Of a DNA stretch of 64,000 bases, positions 17,037 to 25,732 are shown one piece after another (within the stretch, counting starts at the first letter, position 1; each line of letters begins with the position of its first letter). Source of the DNA: Fundicoccus culcitae (lineage in GTDB: Bacteria; Bacillota; Bacilli; Lactobacillales; Aerococcaceae); contig NZ_CP102453.1 of NCBI RefSeq assembly GCF_024661895.1, forward strand, positions 434,001 through 498,000. The letters run 5' to 3'. Position numbers and translations under genes: made by a program. Below the pieces are notes generated by a model. That model did no database searches and was not told the origin of the DNA. It saw only the letters and a program-made list of their open reading frames with translations.

Positions 17037-17885
17037 TTAACTCAAATAAGATTCCATCTTTTGTTTATGTACTATAGCATTTGTATTATCTCCCATTTTA
17101 TACATAAAATGGATTGCTTCCTCCATCTTAGTTAAGCCTTCGCTTTTTTTACCAGTTTTCAACAAATATACTCCATATAAGTAATTAATTTTATTAACTT
17201 CATAGTATAAATCAGTTTCTTCAAGATTTTTTTTTATTATTTGAATAACATCAAAAGCATTTGGAAAATCGTTTTTATCCAATAAATTAATAACAATATT
17301 AAATCCAATGCGACTAATAATTTGAATATATTGTTTTTTATCTGTAACCTTTGCAATGTTTTTGCCAGCAATATGATAAAGTTGAATTATTTTTTCAGCA
17401 GAAAGAAAAATCACACAATTTCCAAATAAATTACATTCATAAATACCCCATTGATCGACACTATACAAATACTGGTATAATTTCTTAATTTGTTGCTCAT
17501 TAATAGGTGATTTTAAGCAATAGTTCTTATATTGTTCAAGCAATATAATATTATGCCTGTGTCGCATATTTTTATTTTTTGAGTAATATCTTTTTTCTTT
17601 TTCTATAGTTAATTCAAACAAGAATATATCTTCTGATTTAAGAATAGTGAACAAATTTTCATTAAAATCACTTTGCGAATCAACTTCCGGATTTATTAAT
17701 AATTGATACAACTCGGATTCACTTATATTTAATCTCTCTATTATTCTTGAAAATTTTTTCACAGTTATATCAGATTTATTATTTTCGACACTTGATAAAA
17801 AGGGAACTGAAGCGATACCGTTAACTGTTTCTTGAAGAGTTAAATTTCGTGATTTTCTAATTTGTCTTAATTTATGGCCTATCAT
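17037..17885 (-). CDS. Rgg/MutR-family transcriptional regulator (copy 2)
   Basis: 282 residues. The start at 17885 has AAAGGAG 11 bases upstream. Residues 1-58 form an XRE helix-turn-helix (HKLRQIRKSRNLTLQETVNG, then FLSSVENNKSDITV). Residues 65-280 are the Rgg C-terminal repeat domain with W-x-x-YE-x-x-LFGN, the same signature as copy 1 at 2533-3462. Like copy 1, it is divergent from a short peptide gene (17993) and an ABC exporter pair. Probably a peptide-responsive regulator of that cluster. Confidence 0.85.
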   Translation of the reverse strand: MIGHKLRQIRKSRNLTLQETVNGIASVPFLSSVENNKSDITVKKFSRIIERLNISESELYQLLINPEVDSQSDFNENLFTILKSEDIFLFELTIEKEKRYYSKNKNMRHRHNIILLEQYKNYCLKSPINEQQIKKLYQYLYSVDQWGIYECNLFGNCVIFLSAEKIIQLYHIAGKNIAKVTDKKQYIQIISRIGFNIVINLLDKNDFPNAFDVIQIIKKNLEETDLYYEVNKINYLYGVYLLKTGKKSEGLTKMEEAIHFMYKMGDNTNAIVHKQKMESYLS

Positions 17886-17940
17886 AAATAAAAAATCTCC
17901 TTTAATGTATATTTAAATATTAATCATGAGCTTTGTTAAT

Positions 17941-17958
17941 TTAGTTATGATTAACTAA
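17941..17958. promoter_or_regulatory. Perfect dyad between rgg copy 2 and its peptide gene; candidate operator
   Basis: TTAGTTA-tgat-TAACTAA, 7-bp arms, in the 107-base divergent region. It overlaps a TATGAT that could be a -10. A TTGACA follows at 17960. A plausible Rgg site. Confidence 0.4.
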
Positions 17959-17992
17959 GTTGACAATATGAATGCAGAAAAGGTGAGTAACA

Positions 17993-18142
17993 ATGAAAAA
18001 CATTAACAAATTACTTAAAGTTGTTTGTATAGTTTTTATATTTATATTTCAAAAAAATATTGAATTCGACAATTGCTTACAAGTATCATTTAGAAAAGCG
18101 CTATCACCTAATGAAATAATAGAAATAATAAATATCAAATAA
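17993..18142 (+). CDS. Short exported peptide (49 aa) divergent from rgg copy 2
   Basis: ATG 17993 preceded by AAAGGTGAG. The N-terminus MKNINKLLKVVCIVFIFIF is a cationic and hydrophobic export sequence. The polar remainder ends in SPNEIIEIINIK. Location, size and layout parallel the 44-residue gene at 3556, although the sequences differ. It is a candidate precursor of a signalling peptide for the adjacent Rgg. No known pheromone motif is visible. It could instead be a small membrane protein. Confidence 0.55.
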   Translation: MKNINKLLKVVCIVFIFIFQKNIEFDNCLQVSFRKALSPNEIIEIINIK

Positions 18143-18203
18143 CTAATAAATTAGACCCCTGAATGTCAGCTTAAATTTACTTAATATTTAAGGAGTTAGA
18201 ATA

Positions 18204-18484
18204 ATGAATAAAAAACACAAAAGCATAAAAATGATTTTTTTGTGATTAGCAGCATAATACTATTATCAATATTATCGATAACTACAGTATCAGCTAAAAT
18301 TGTTCCTTATTTTTTTATTTCTCATGAAAATAAATTTACTGGTGCATTTACACAAATTGCTGAGTACACTAGGGAAGTTCCAGATAATTACTACGTAAGT
18401 TATACAACATACAATTCTTATAGTGGAGGTTGGAATTATTGGGTTCATGAAACATACCTACATTATACGTTAAATGGTAAATAA
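18204..18484 (+). pseudogene. Secreted peptide precursor (bacteriocin-like), frame broken at a T-tract
   Basis: ATG 18204 has AAGGAG upstream, but the frame stops after 13 codons at a run of seven T bases (18235-18241). With eight T it reads on as a 94-residue protein. A signal peptide runs MNKKHKSIKMIFFV to SITTVSA. A mature part of about 64 residues is rich in Tyr and Trp and ends GGWNYWVHETYLHYTLNGK. A Trp/Tyr-rich small secreted protein before an ABC exporter and after an Rgg/peptide pair fits a bacteriocin or peptide-toxin precursor. The T-run could be a phase switch, a fixed mutation or a read error. Confidence 0.6.
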
Positions 18485-18750
18485 ATATCAGGATTAACAT
18501 TCATTATGACCGATTGATGTGTTACTATTATTATAGATAACGTACATTAGCCAAACATAAGATATCAAATATCTATTGCATAGATTATTGTCAACTGAAT
18601 TTTTTATTACTCCTCGTATAATAATGATTGATATTAGTATTAATCAATTTCCCTGATCATATCTTGAGTAAGCTCAATATTACCTAAGTTTTTTTTACCT
18701 CATTGCCATTTATACTTACCTACATAAAATAATTAATTTTGGAGAGCAGT

Positions 18751-19395
18751 ATGCTAATAATTAATACCTTAGATTTAAAAACCGATTTCCCCCTAGTTAA
18801 CAATATAAGCTTTTCACTTGAACCAAGATCAATTGTTGGATTGGTTGGGCCTAATGGTAGTGGAAAATCAACCTTAATGAGAACAATCGCAGGATTAAGG
18901 AACGAAAAAAATGGATTTGCTCAGCTTAAACAAAAAAATCATGATTTAACTCCCATTGAAACTAAAAGCAAGATTTTTTATTTTGAGTCTACTAATTGGT
19001 TTAATAGCGCATTATCGGGAATGGATTATTTATACTTAATCAATGAAATCTGGCATACTGATAGATATTTAATTGATGAAATAATCAATCACTGGCAACT
19101 AAATTCTTTCATACACAAACCGATAAGTAAATATTCTTTAGGCATGAAACAAAAAACATTGCTATCACTTTACCATGTCTCAAATGCTGATTACTTTTTA
19201 TTCGATGAGCCTACCCTTGCCCTTGATAAAGATAGTGCTGAAAAATTCAAAATCTATCTAATAAGGCAAAAAGAAAAAGGTAAATGCATTTTTTTCTCCG
19301 CTCATGAAAATGAAGATTTCTTCAAAATATGCGATAAGATCTATGCAATATATGAACAAAATCTTATACAACTTTCCATGGGAGGTTCTAAATGA
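18751..19395 (+). CDS. ABC transporter ATP-binding protein (Rgg module 2)
   Basis: 214 residues. ATG 18751 follows GGAGAG by 4 bases; an in-frame TTG at 18739 lies before that site. It has Walker A GPNGSGKS, signature YSLGMKQK, Walker B YFLFDEPTLALD and H-loop SAH. It shares the form and signature style of the ATPase at 3828 (YSMGMKQ). It overlaps the permease by 4 bases (ATGA). Likely drives export of, or immunity to, the peptide encoded at 18204. Confidence 0.85.
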   Translation: MLIINTLDLKTDFPLVNNISFSLEPRSIVGLVGPNGSGKSTLMRTIAGLRNEKNGFAQLKQKNHDLTPIETKSKIFYFESTNWFNSALSGMDYLYLINEIWHTDRYLIDEIINHWQLNSFIHKPISKYSLGMKQKTLLSLYHVSNADYFLFDEPTLALDKDSAEKFKIYLIRQKEKGKCIFFSAHENEDFFKICDKIYAIYEQNLIQLSMGGSK

Positions 19396-20567
19396 GTTAT
19401 GTAAAATATGTATTTAAACTTAGTTTTAAAAATAAACTAAATTTTATTCCAATACTATTACCTATCATTATAATATTATTTTTTGCTATTATGAATTCAA
19501 ACGCCAGTGAAAATACCAGTTATATAAATTCCATTAACCAAGAAGTTCAAATTATGAGTAACTTATACTCTGATTATCAGAATTTATTAGAGAATGAAAC
19601 GCTCTCAGAAGAAGACTTTGAAGGCATATCAATAGCAGCTGATAACTTAAGGGATAATTTAAATTTAAGTAACCAATCCATTGAATACGCAAAAAATGGT
19701 AATTGGACAGAATCATTGACTTTACAACTTCAATTACTTCAAGATAATGTATTATCGAATATTGAGAATGGTAGTTCCGTTTATGATGAATCGTATGTTA
19801 GGAGTATGTATAATCGAAAAGCTACCTATGAAATCTTAGCCGAGAATAATATTGAACCAGAATTTTCTGGAATTGAAATCAAAGGATTCACTTTTACTTT
19901 TCGAATGATGGATATTCTATTTCCAGCAATTTTAACAACATGTTTAATAGCATTATTGAGTAATATTTTTGGTGGAAATTTAGTTGATCGAATGGACATC
20001 GAAGACATGTTCCCAGTTAATCAAGTAAAATGGCAAATCTCAAAGATATTATTATGCTTTTTTATCTGTTTTATTTTATGTATGATTTGGTATGGAGTTT
20101 CTTTACTAGTGTCTACTTTACTAAATGGACCTGGTTCATTAAATTATCCAATAAATATCTTTTCTGATTCTTATATAGATACCTTACCTTTAAGTTTAGT
20201 TATTAGCAAGACTATTATATTACAAATTTTATCCATCTTATTTTTAGTAAGCACGGTTTACTTAATTTCAATATTGGTTAAAAATCAACTATCTACCTTG
20301 TTTATTTCAACGGTTTTACTTGTAGGTCCGATTTTACTAACTGGCAATATAGCTCCTTTAAGTCATATACTGCATTTATTACCTACCACTTATTTCAATG
20401 CCACTCGAGTCATTACCAACCAATTAGCTTTTGAAAATAATAATGTAAATATCTCATTTTATACTGGGATTTATGTATTATTATTATCCTCAATTATTAT
20501 GTTACTTGCCATTCTGATTCTAAAGAAATACCATGAGACAAATCAATTGTTTCATAAAGCAAACTAA
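19392..20567 (+). CDS. ABC transporter permease with extracellular loop (Rgg module 2)
   Basis: 391 residues. A first helix at about 17-36 is followed by a polar, Asn/Gln/Leu-rich external segment of about 140 residues and then about six helices (175-385). It has the same architecture and operon position as the permease at 4508, though sequence identity is clearly limited. It is coupled to the ATPase through an ATGA overlap and closed by a strong terminator. Confidence 0.75.
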   Translation: MSYVKYVFKLSFKNKLNFIPILLPIIIILFFAIMNSNASENTSYINSINQEVQIMSNLYSDYQNLLENETLSEEDFEGISIAADNLRDNLNLSNQSIEYAKNGNWTESLTLQLQLLQDNVLSNIENGSSVYDESYVRSMYNRKATYEILAENNIEPEFSGIEIKGFTFTFRMMDILFPAILTTCLIALLSNIFGGNLVDRMDIEDMFPVNQVKWQISKILLCFFICFILCMIWYGVSLLVSTLLNGPGSLNYPINIFSDSYIDTLPLSLVISKTIILQILSILFLVSTVYLISILVKNQLSTLFISTVLLVGPILLTGNIAPLSHILHLLPTTYFNATRVITNQLAFENNNVNISFYTGIYVLLLSSIIMLLAILILKKYHETNQLFHKAN

Positions 20568-20592
20568 TTCAACCAAGGAATGATCCGATGGT

Positions 20593-20645
20593 AAAAAAGA
20601 AGACTGAACACACTTTTCACTAAAAAGTGTGTTCAGTCTTCTTTA
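20593..20645. terminator. Strong bidirectional terminator
   Basis: A near-perfect stem of about 20 bp (AAGAAGACTGAACACACTTT with its complement) and a 6-base loop, flanked by A and T runs. It separates the + ABC module from the - symporter gene. Confidence 0.92.
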
Positions 20646-20698
20646 CTACCTATAGTTATAAATTTCCATTCCACTAAGATAAGTGTAAGTAGTACGCT

Positions 20699-22078
20699 TT
20701 AAGTAACAATATTTTTCTCATATTCCCATATCGGCTCTTCTACTCCATGCTTAATTTGATCGAAATAATCATCATAAGCATACTTTACGTACTTAAACAA
20801 CCTTAGTACTGCTATCACATTGATTAAAATAATGATACCTACAAACAAATCGACAGCAGCCCAAATCACATCTAATTGAACCGCACTACCAACAATCAAT
20901 AGGATAGCCAAAATAATGCGATAGATATTGATTGGAATGCGATCGTTTTCTTGAAAAATATTCGTTAAACTTGCTTCAGCGTAATGGATATCGGCAATCA
21001 ATGCCGTAAAACCAAATGATAAGATCATAATAAATACCACCCAACTACCAAAAGGTCCAATAGCAATCTTAAAAGCAGCTTGAAGTAAAAGTATGCCATC
21101 TAAGCCTGTTTCAAGAACACCGGTCATAAGTATCGCTAAAGCAGTTAAGGTACATACAATAATCGTAGTGATGAATGTTCCCATCATGCCTAACAATCCT
21201 TGTTGTATAGGATGCTTTACATCAGCTGAAGCATGCATAATGGCTACCACTCCATTACCAGCATCATTGGAAAACATCCCCCGAGCTACACCATTTCTAA
21301 AAGCTTGCACAATTGTCCATCCTGCAGCACCACCAATAGCAGATCTAAAATTAAAAGCACTTGAAATTATCATTTGAAAGATTGCAGGAATGTGTTGAAA
21401 ATTTGTTACAAGAATAAAAGCAACAATCAAAAAATACAAAATAACCATAACAGGAACAATCAATGATGCAACTTCGGTTAATCGCTTCATACCACCCACA
21501 ATAACAAAAAAAGCCAAAATGGTAACAATAATTCCTGGTACTATAGGATGGATATCTACAACACCTGTAAAAGCATTTGCGATTGAATGAGTCTGTAAAG
21601 ATGCTATGGCTAATCCAATTCCCAGCACATAAAGAATAGAAATAATTACTGCTAGCGGCCGATTACCAAGACCTTTTTGAATATAGTAAGCTGGTCCCCC
21701 TGTTAATTCACCATGGGGATCTTTTTCTCGAAACAATTGTCCTAGAACTATTTCTGAAAAAGAGATGGTCATACCAAATAAAGCCGTCATCCACATCCAA
21801 AAGATGGCACCTGGTCCACCAGTAACTAAGGCACTAGCTACACCGACTAAACTCCCTGTTCCTAATTGACCACCTAAAGCTGCCATCAGCGTTCCGAAAG
21901 CTGAAACACCCTCTTCTTCATTTGGTGCCATACTTTTTCTCATCACGTTGACAGCCTGACCGAAATGTTTTATCTGTGGAAATCCTAATTTAATCGAACA
22001 AATCAGTCCGATACCTAATAGCAAATACCCAATAACATTTGACCATAACCAATCGACAATGGCATAGATCCCCTCCAT
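20699..22078 (-). CDS. Alanine/glycine:cation symporter (AGCS family)
   Basis: 459 residues. ATG 22078 has GGAGGTG upstream; the frame to 22123 is unsupported. About ten to eleven membrane helices. AGCS motifs include GGQLGTGSLVGVASALVTGGPGAIFWMW, given here in two parts: GGQLGTGSLVGV and GGPGAIFWMWMTALFGM. Also visible are LTGGPAYYIQKGLGNRP and NDAGNGVVAIMHASA. It imports small neutral amino acids with Na+ or H+. It is a single gene with the shared terminator at its end. Confidence 0.92.
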   Translation of the reverse strand: MEGIYAIVDWLWSNVIGYLLLGIGLICSIKLGFPQIKHFGQAVNVMRKSMAPNEEEGVSAFGTLMAALGGQLGTGSLVGVASALVTGGPGAIFWMWMTALFGMTISFSEIVLGQLFREKDPHGELTGGPAYYIQKGLGNRPLAVIISILYVLGIGLAIASLQTHSIANAFTGVVDIHPIVPGIIVTILAFFVIVGGMKRLTEVASLIVPVMVILYFLIVAFILVTNFQHIPAIFQMIISSAFNFRSAIGGAAGWTIVQAFRNGVARGMFSNDAGNGVVAIMHASADVKHPIQQGLLGMMGTFITTIIVCTLTALAILMTGVLETGLDGILLLQAAFKIAIGPFGSWVVFIMILSFGFTALIADIHYAEASLTNIFQENDRIPINIYRIILAILLIVGSAVQLDVIWAAVDLFVGIIILINVIAVLRLFKYVKYAYDDYFDQIKHGVEEPIWEYEKNIVT

Positions 22079-22313
22079 TGCACACCTCCAAATCACAAAT
22101 AACAATAAAACTATCATAGCCATTTAGAAACCAATTTACAATAGTATAGTGAAATGCATATATATAAACAAAATAGCAATTATTTAGCGAAAAAAACATA
22201 GGGATTTTTTATCTATAGTGTTAAGGACGAGCCGAGATGCTATAGCACTATGCTCCTGGCGGTTTCACTATAATTATAAATTCCCCATGTTCTTAGTGCT
22301 AGTATTTATTTTT

Positions 22314-22979
22314 CTACACGAAATCCACTGACTCAACCACTTTTGCTTGATTTCCTAACAGTTCAACTAACGTCCGATCGTGTGTAATAATCAGTATCAT
22401 CATCCCTTGAGCTTTTAGTTGCAAAATTAATTCTGCCACTTTAGAAACCGTTTTATCGTCCAAAGCAGACGTGGGTTCATCAAAACATAGTAAACTAGGA
22501 TTCATCATCATTGCTCGCGCAATGGCTACCCGTTGTTTTTGCCCTCCCGATAATTGATAAGGCTTAACATCTTCTTTACCTTCAATCCCCATTTGATTTA
22601 ACAATGATTTAGCTTTTTCAAGCAAGTTGTCTCGGCTGTCATATTTATTTGAAAGAGGAGCTAATAAAAGATTTTCTAGTACAGTTAAGTTTGGAAAAAG
22701 TTGATAATCTTGGAAAACTAAGCCAATCTTTTGTTGGTATTCTTTAATCGTGGCTGCAGATTGATATTGGCCATCTTTAACCAAAAACGTCCCATCTAAT
22801 TCAATCGAACCTTCGTCAACAGTTTCCAAATTATTGATCATTCTTAAAAGTGTCGTCTTCCCACTCCCTGACTCACCTAATACAATCGTAATTTCATCAC
22901 TCGTTACGGAAAAATCATACTGATTGATTATTTGATTTTTTCCAAATTTCTTTGAAAGCTTACTAACTTTTAAACTCAT
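22314..22979 (-). CDS. Polar amino-acid ABC importer, ATP-binding protein
   Basis: 221 residues. It has Walker A GESGSGKT, Q-loop VFQDYQLFPNLTV, signature YQLSGGQKQR, Walker B LLCFDEPTSALD and H-loop THD, the GlnQ/ArtP profile. It is slightly shorter than typical (about 240). It is the third gene of a T-box-controlled operon after the binding protein (23658) and permease (22991), 11 bases downstream of the permease. Confidence 0.9.
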   Translation of the reverse strand: MSLKVSKLSKKFGKNQIINQYDFSVTSDEITIVLGESGSGKTTLLRMINNLETVDEGSIELDGTFLVKDGQYQSAATIKEYQQKIGLVFQDYQLFPNLTVLENLLLAPLSNKYDSRDNLLEKAKSLLNQMGIEGKEDVKPYQLSGGQKQRVAIARAMMMNPSLLCFDEPTSALDDKTVSKVAELILQLKAQGMMILIITHDRTLVELLGNQAKVVESVDFV

Positions 22980-22990
22980 TTGATTTCTCC

Positions 22991-23626
22991 TTAATCTGCA
23001 ATTTTTTGTTCGATTTTACGTAAGACCCAGGTTGTAATACCGGTAAAAACTAAATAAATAATCCCAACATAAACAAAGGGTAGTAAACTGGCTGATTGAT
23101 TAGCTAACGTACGACCGGTTTTTAACAATTCATCTAAGCCAAGAATATAAATTAAAGATGTATCCTTGATTAAACTGATGACTTCATTGCCAACCGATGG
23201 CATAACGATTTGCCATAATTGCGGTAAGATCACGCGATAAAGTCCCGTCCAACGATTAATAGATAAGACTTTGAGAGACTCATATTGTCCAGCAGGAATG
23301 GCATTTAAGCCACCACGGAAAATTTCTACAAAATAAGCAGCATAATTGACAATAAGCGTAATTAAAGCTGACTCAAATCGACCTAACACAATCCCCACGT
23401 AAGGTAATCCGAAAAACACAAACATCATTTGTAACAGTAAAGGTGTTCCACGAAATAGATAGACATATGCCCTAATGATTTTTTTCCCCCATTGAGGCAT
23501 TCGTTGTTCAGCCAACGCTAGCACTAAAGCTAATGGGATACTCCCAATTAATGTTAAAATAAAAAATTGAAAAGTAGTTTTAAACCCTTCCAGTAAAGGG
23601 ATAAACATGGATAATGATTCAATCAT
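22991..23626 (-). CDS. Polar amino-acid ABC importer, permease
   Basis: 211 residues and five membrane helices, with the His/Glu/Gln permease family pattern (EQRMPQWGKKIIRAYVYLFR, then GTPLLLQMMFVFFGLP) and the EAA-like loop ESLKVLSINRWTGLYRVILP. It forms the membrane channel of the importer encoded with 22314 and 23658. Confidence 0.9.
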   Translation of the reverse strand: MIESLSMFIPLLEGFKTTFQFFILTLIGSIPLALVLALAEQRMPQWGKKIIRAYVYLFRGTPLLLQMMFVFFGLPYVGIVLGRFESALITLIVNYAAYFVEIFRGGLNAIPAGQYESLKVLSINRWTGLYRVILPQLWQIVMPSVGNEVISLIKDTSLIYILGLDELLKTGRTLANQSASLLPFVYVGIIYLVFTGITTWVLRKIEQKIAD

Positions 23627-23657
23627 TCTGGCACACCCTTCCTAAATCTCCCAATTA

Positions 23658-24452
23658 TTATTCAGCTTCAATTTCACTAAACCAGTTAGACTTAATTTCA
23701 GCAAATGTTCCGTCATCCATCATGTCCTTAAGTATGGTATTAAACATTTCCACAAATTCAACATCCGATTGACGAAATCCAACCGCATATTCTTCTTCAC
23801 CAAAATTTTCATCTAACATCCGATAGTTCTCTGCATCTCCACTTTGTTCTAAATAATAACTTGCCATAGTTTCGTCAACAACAATTGCGTCCACACGGCC
23901 ATTATTCAAATCACTAAATACTTCTACGAAAGTTGCATAGGTAATCGGTTCATCTGCTAAGCTGCTAACAAAATCTTCTTCAGCAAGGATGGCTTCTAAT
24001 GAGGCCGATTGTTCTTGAGTAGCTAAAAATTTACCAGCTAAGTCTGCTTTCGAATTAATTTCACTATCAACGGGTACAATAATAACTTGGCGATTTTCAA
24101 TATATGGATCAGAGAATAGTACGACTTTTTCCCGTTCTTCAGTAATTGAATAACCATTCCAAATCATATCGATATTGCCTGTATTTAATTCTGTCTCTTT
24201 CATACTCCAGTCAATCGGCTGAAAAGAGTATTCGACTCCCATACGGTTAAAAACTTCAGCAGCTAATTCTAAGTCAAAGCCAACATATTCTCCTTCGTCA
24301 TTTTTAAAACCAAACGGAGCAAAAGTATCATCAAATCCAATTACTACCCCTTCATCATTATTAATAACTTTATCACTTTGTGCAGAAACCGTGTTTTGTA
24401 ACATAAAGAAAGCGGCTAAGATACTAATTAAAACTTTAATCATTTTTTTCAT
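23658..24452 (-). CDS. Amino-acid ABC importer, extracellular solute-binding protein without lipobox
   Basis: 264 residues from ATG 24452, with GTGAGGA 8 bases upstream. The signal peptide ends NTVSAQSD. There is no Cys at the cleavage site or anywhere near it, so it is not an obvious lipoprotein, unlike most Gram-positive binding proteins. The family 3 solute-binding fold shows GFDDTFAPFGFKNDEGEYVG, then DLELAAEVFNRMG and IDMIWNGYSITEERE. The acidic and Asp-containing pocket cannot be assigned to one amino acid. First gene of the T-box operon. Confidence 0.88.
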   Translation of the reverse strand: MKKMIKVLISILAAFFMLQNTVSAQSDKVINNDEGVVIGFDDTFAPFGFKNDEGEYVGFDLELAAEVFNRMGVEYSFQPIDWSMKETELNTGNIDMIWNGYSITEEREKVVLFSDPYIENRQVIIVPVDSEINSKADLAGKFLATQEQSASLEAILAEEDFVSSLADEPITYATFVEVFSDLNNGRVDAIVVDETMASYYLEQSGDAENYRMLDENFGEEEYAVGFRQSDVEFVEMFNTILKDMMDDGTFAEIKSNWFSEIEAE

Positions 24453-24529
24453 TTTTATTATCCTCACTTCTTATTTTTGATTAATATAAGCAACAGACAT
24501 GAGACATGGAAACAGACATAAGTAGAAAC

Positions 24530-24790
24530 GAAAAAGACGTCCTTTAATCCCAAATTAATTAGGATTAAAGGACGTCTAAACGTGGTTCCACCTTTTTTCA
24601 TGATAGTTTCACAACTATCACCTCATTCAGTTATCGATAACTGGAGCTATAACGTAGCAAACGGTAAATATACGATTGGAATTAGGCTGTGTCTTCATAG
24701 GCTATTAAGATTTGCTTTTCAGCTACCGCAAACTCTCTGTCATAATAGTACCCTATCTCTTTGTCCTATTCGATTTCAATAGATATTCAC
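24530..24790 (-). promoter_or_regulatory. T-box leader of the amino-acid ABC importer
   Basis: On the minus strand, a Stem I region (about 24790-24680) carries an AGAGAGTTTGCGGT...GAAAAGCAAA distal part. The conserved GGTGGAACCACG T-box lies at 24581-24592. A terminator hairpin GACGTCCTTTAATCC/GGATTAAAGGACGTC with a T tail lies at 24531-24578. The specifier loop reads ATGAAGACACAG. GAC (Asp) followed by A, or ACA (Thr) if aligned to the Met T-box at 40310, are the candidates. Uncharged tRNA would prevent termination and switch on uptake. Confidence 0.9.
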
Positions 24791-24803
24791 TTAATATAAG
24801 AAT

Positions 24804-24832
24804 ATGATAAAATACAACGGTAAATTTGTCAA
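24804..24832 (-). promoter_or_regulatory. Promoter of the T-box importer operon
   Basis: On the minus strand, TTGACA (24832-24827), 17 bases, then TATCAT (24809-24804), immediately before the T-box leader. Confidence 0.75.
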
Positions 24833-24972
24833 CTGTTTTAATCATATTTTAATTTTATTTTGAATAATATCTTTTTCGCAATTCCGTTTACAAATAGTGG
24901 AAATGTTGTGTATATGTAATATTTTTTTATTATAAATTCCGCAAAACCATATTCAAATACTTTTTTTAATGC

Positions 24973-24978
24973 TATAAT
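24973..24978 (+). promoter_or_regulatory. -10 element of the blaI-like gene
   Basis: TATAAT 24 bases before the ATG. The -35 is weak (TTCAAA at 24952 or TATTCA at 24950). BlaI-type repressors usually bind dyads overlapping their own promoter, but no clear dyad was found here. Confidence 0.5.
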
Positions 24979-25001
24979 TAAAACTCAAAGGAGGGTTTTT
25001 T

Positions 25002-25367
25002 ATGAAAAAAATTAAAGTAACAAATAAAGAATTAGAAATTTTGCACATCTTATGGAATGCTGGTGAGCCACTAACGGCTAACCAAATGTGTGAAGCCAAC
25101 CCTGAACTAGTTATGAGTACCGTTCAAACAAATCTTAGAAATTTACAAACTAAGAAACTCATAAAAGTGGCTGATATTGTTCTGATTGGAAAAGCTTTTT
25201 CGAGAAGTTATGCACCATTAATGTCTCAAGAAGATTTTATTTTAAATCAATATAAGAATATTAATCTTGAGAACTTAATGACTGGTTTTGTTGGTCAAAA
25301 TAATTCAATTTCAGATGAAGAAATCAGTAAAATAGAAGCTTTACTAGAAGAGATGCGTAAAAACTAG
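25002..25367 (+). CDS. BlaI/MecI/CopY-family repressor
   Basis: 121 residues. ATG 25002 follows AAAGGAGGG. The winged helix covers residues 5-75 (TNKELEILHILWNAGEPLTA, then MSTVQTNLRNLQTKKLIKV). The C-terminal dimer and cleavage region covers 80-121. These repressors are inactivated by proteolysis triggered by a membrane M56 peptidase, and exactly such a gene follows 17 bases downstream. Here the peptidase gene is broken, so the repressor may be locked on. The likely target is the operon itself, including the small secreted peptide at 28363. Confidence 0.88.
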   Translation: MKKIKVTNKELEILHILWNAGEPLTANQMCEANPELVMSTVQTNLRNLQTKKLIKVADIVLIGKAFSRSYAPLMSQEDFILNQYKNINLENLMTGFVGQNNSISDEEISKIEALLEEMRKN

Positions 25368-25732
25368 ATTTTGGAGGTGTGTAGATGCTTTTTTCTTTAA
25401 ACACTTTCATAACCGCTGTTTTATTATCTGCTCCCTTATCCATCATTTTATATTGGATAATGAAAATTTTTAGTAAGCAATCAATCATTAATGCCCGTGT
25501 GCTTAATATTATCAGCATCATCTTCTTACTAAGAATTTTTATTCCTGTAGAATTTCCTTATTCTATATCGATCTATTCTACAAAGACGATGCCTTATATT
25601 CGTGATTTGCTCCTAAATCCAATTCGAAATAGTCAAATCAATCTATTAAATATTTTGCTTATGATTTGGGTCATCGGTAGCGTCATAAAATTCTTATTGT
25701 TTTTAAAAAATTATTACCGTTCCAATAGTCTG

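Noticed and set aside
22200-22313. Regulatory hairpin between the symporter and the importer operon
   Set aside because: Only imperfect ATAGTG/CACTAT pairings; no T-tail in the right direction and no known motif.
24582-24782. 66-codon + strand frame
   Set aside because: Antisense of the T-box leader.
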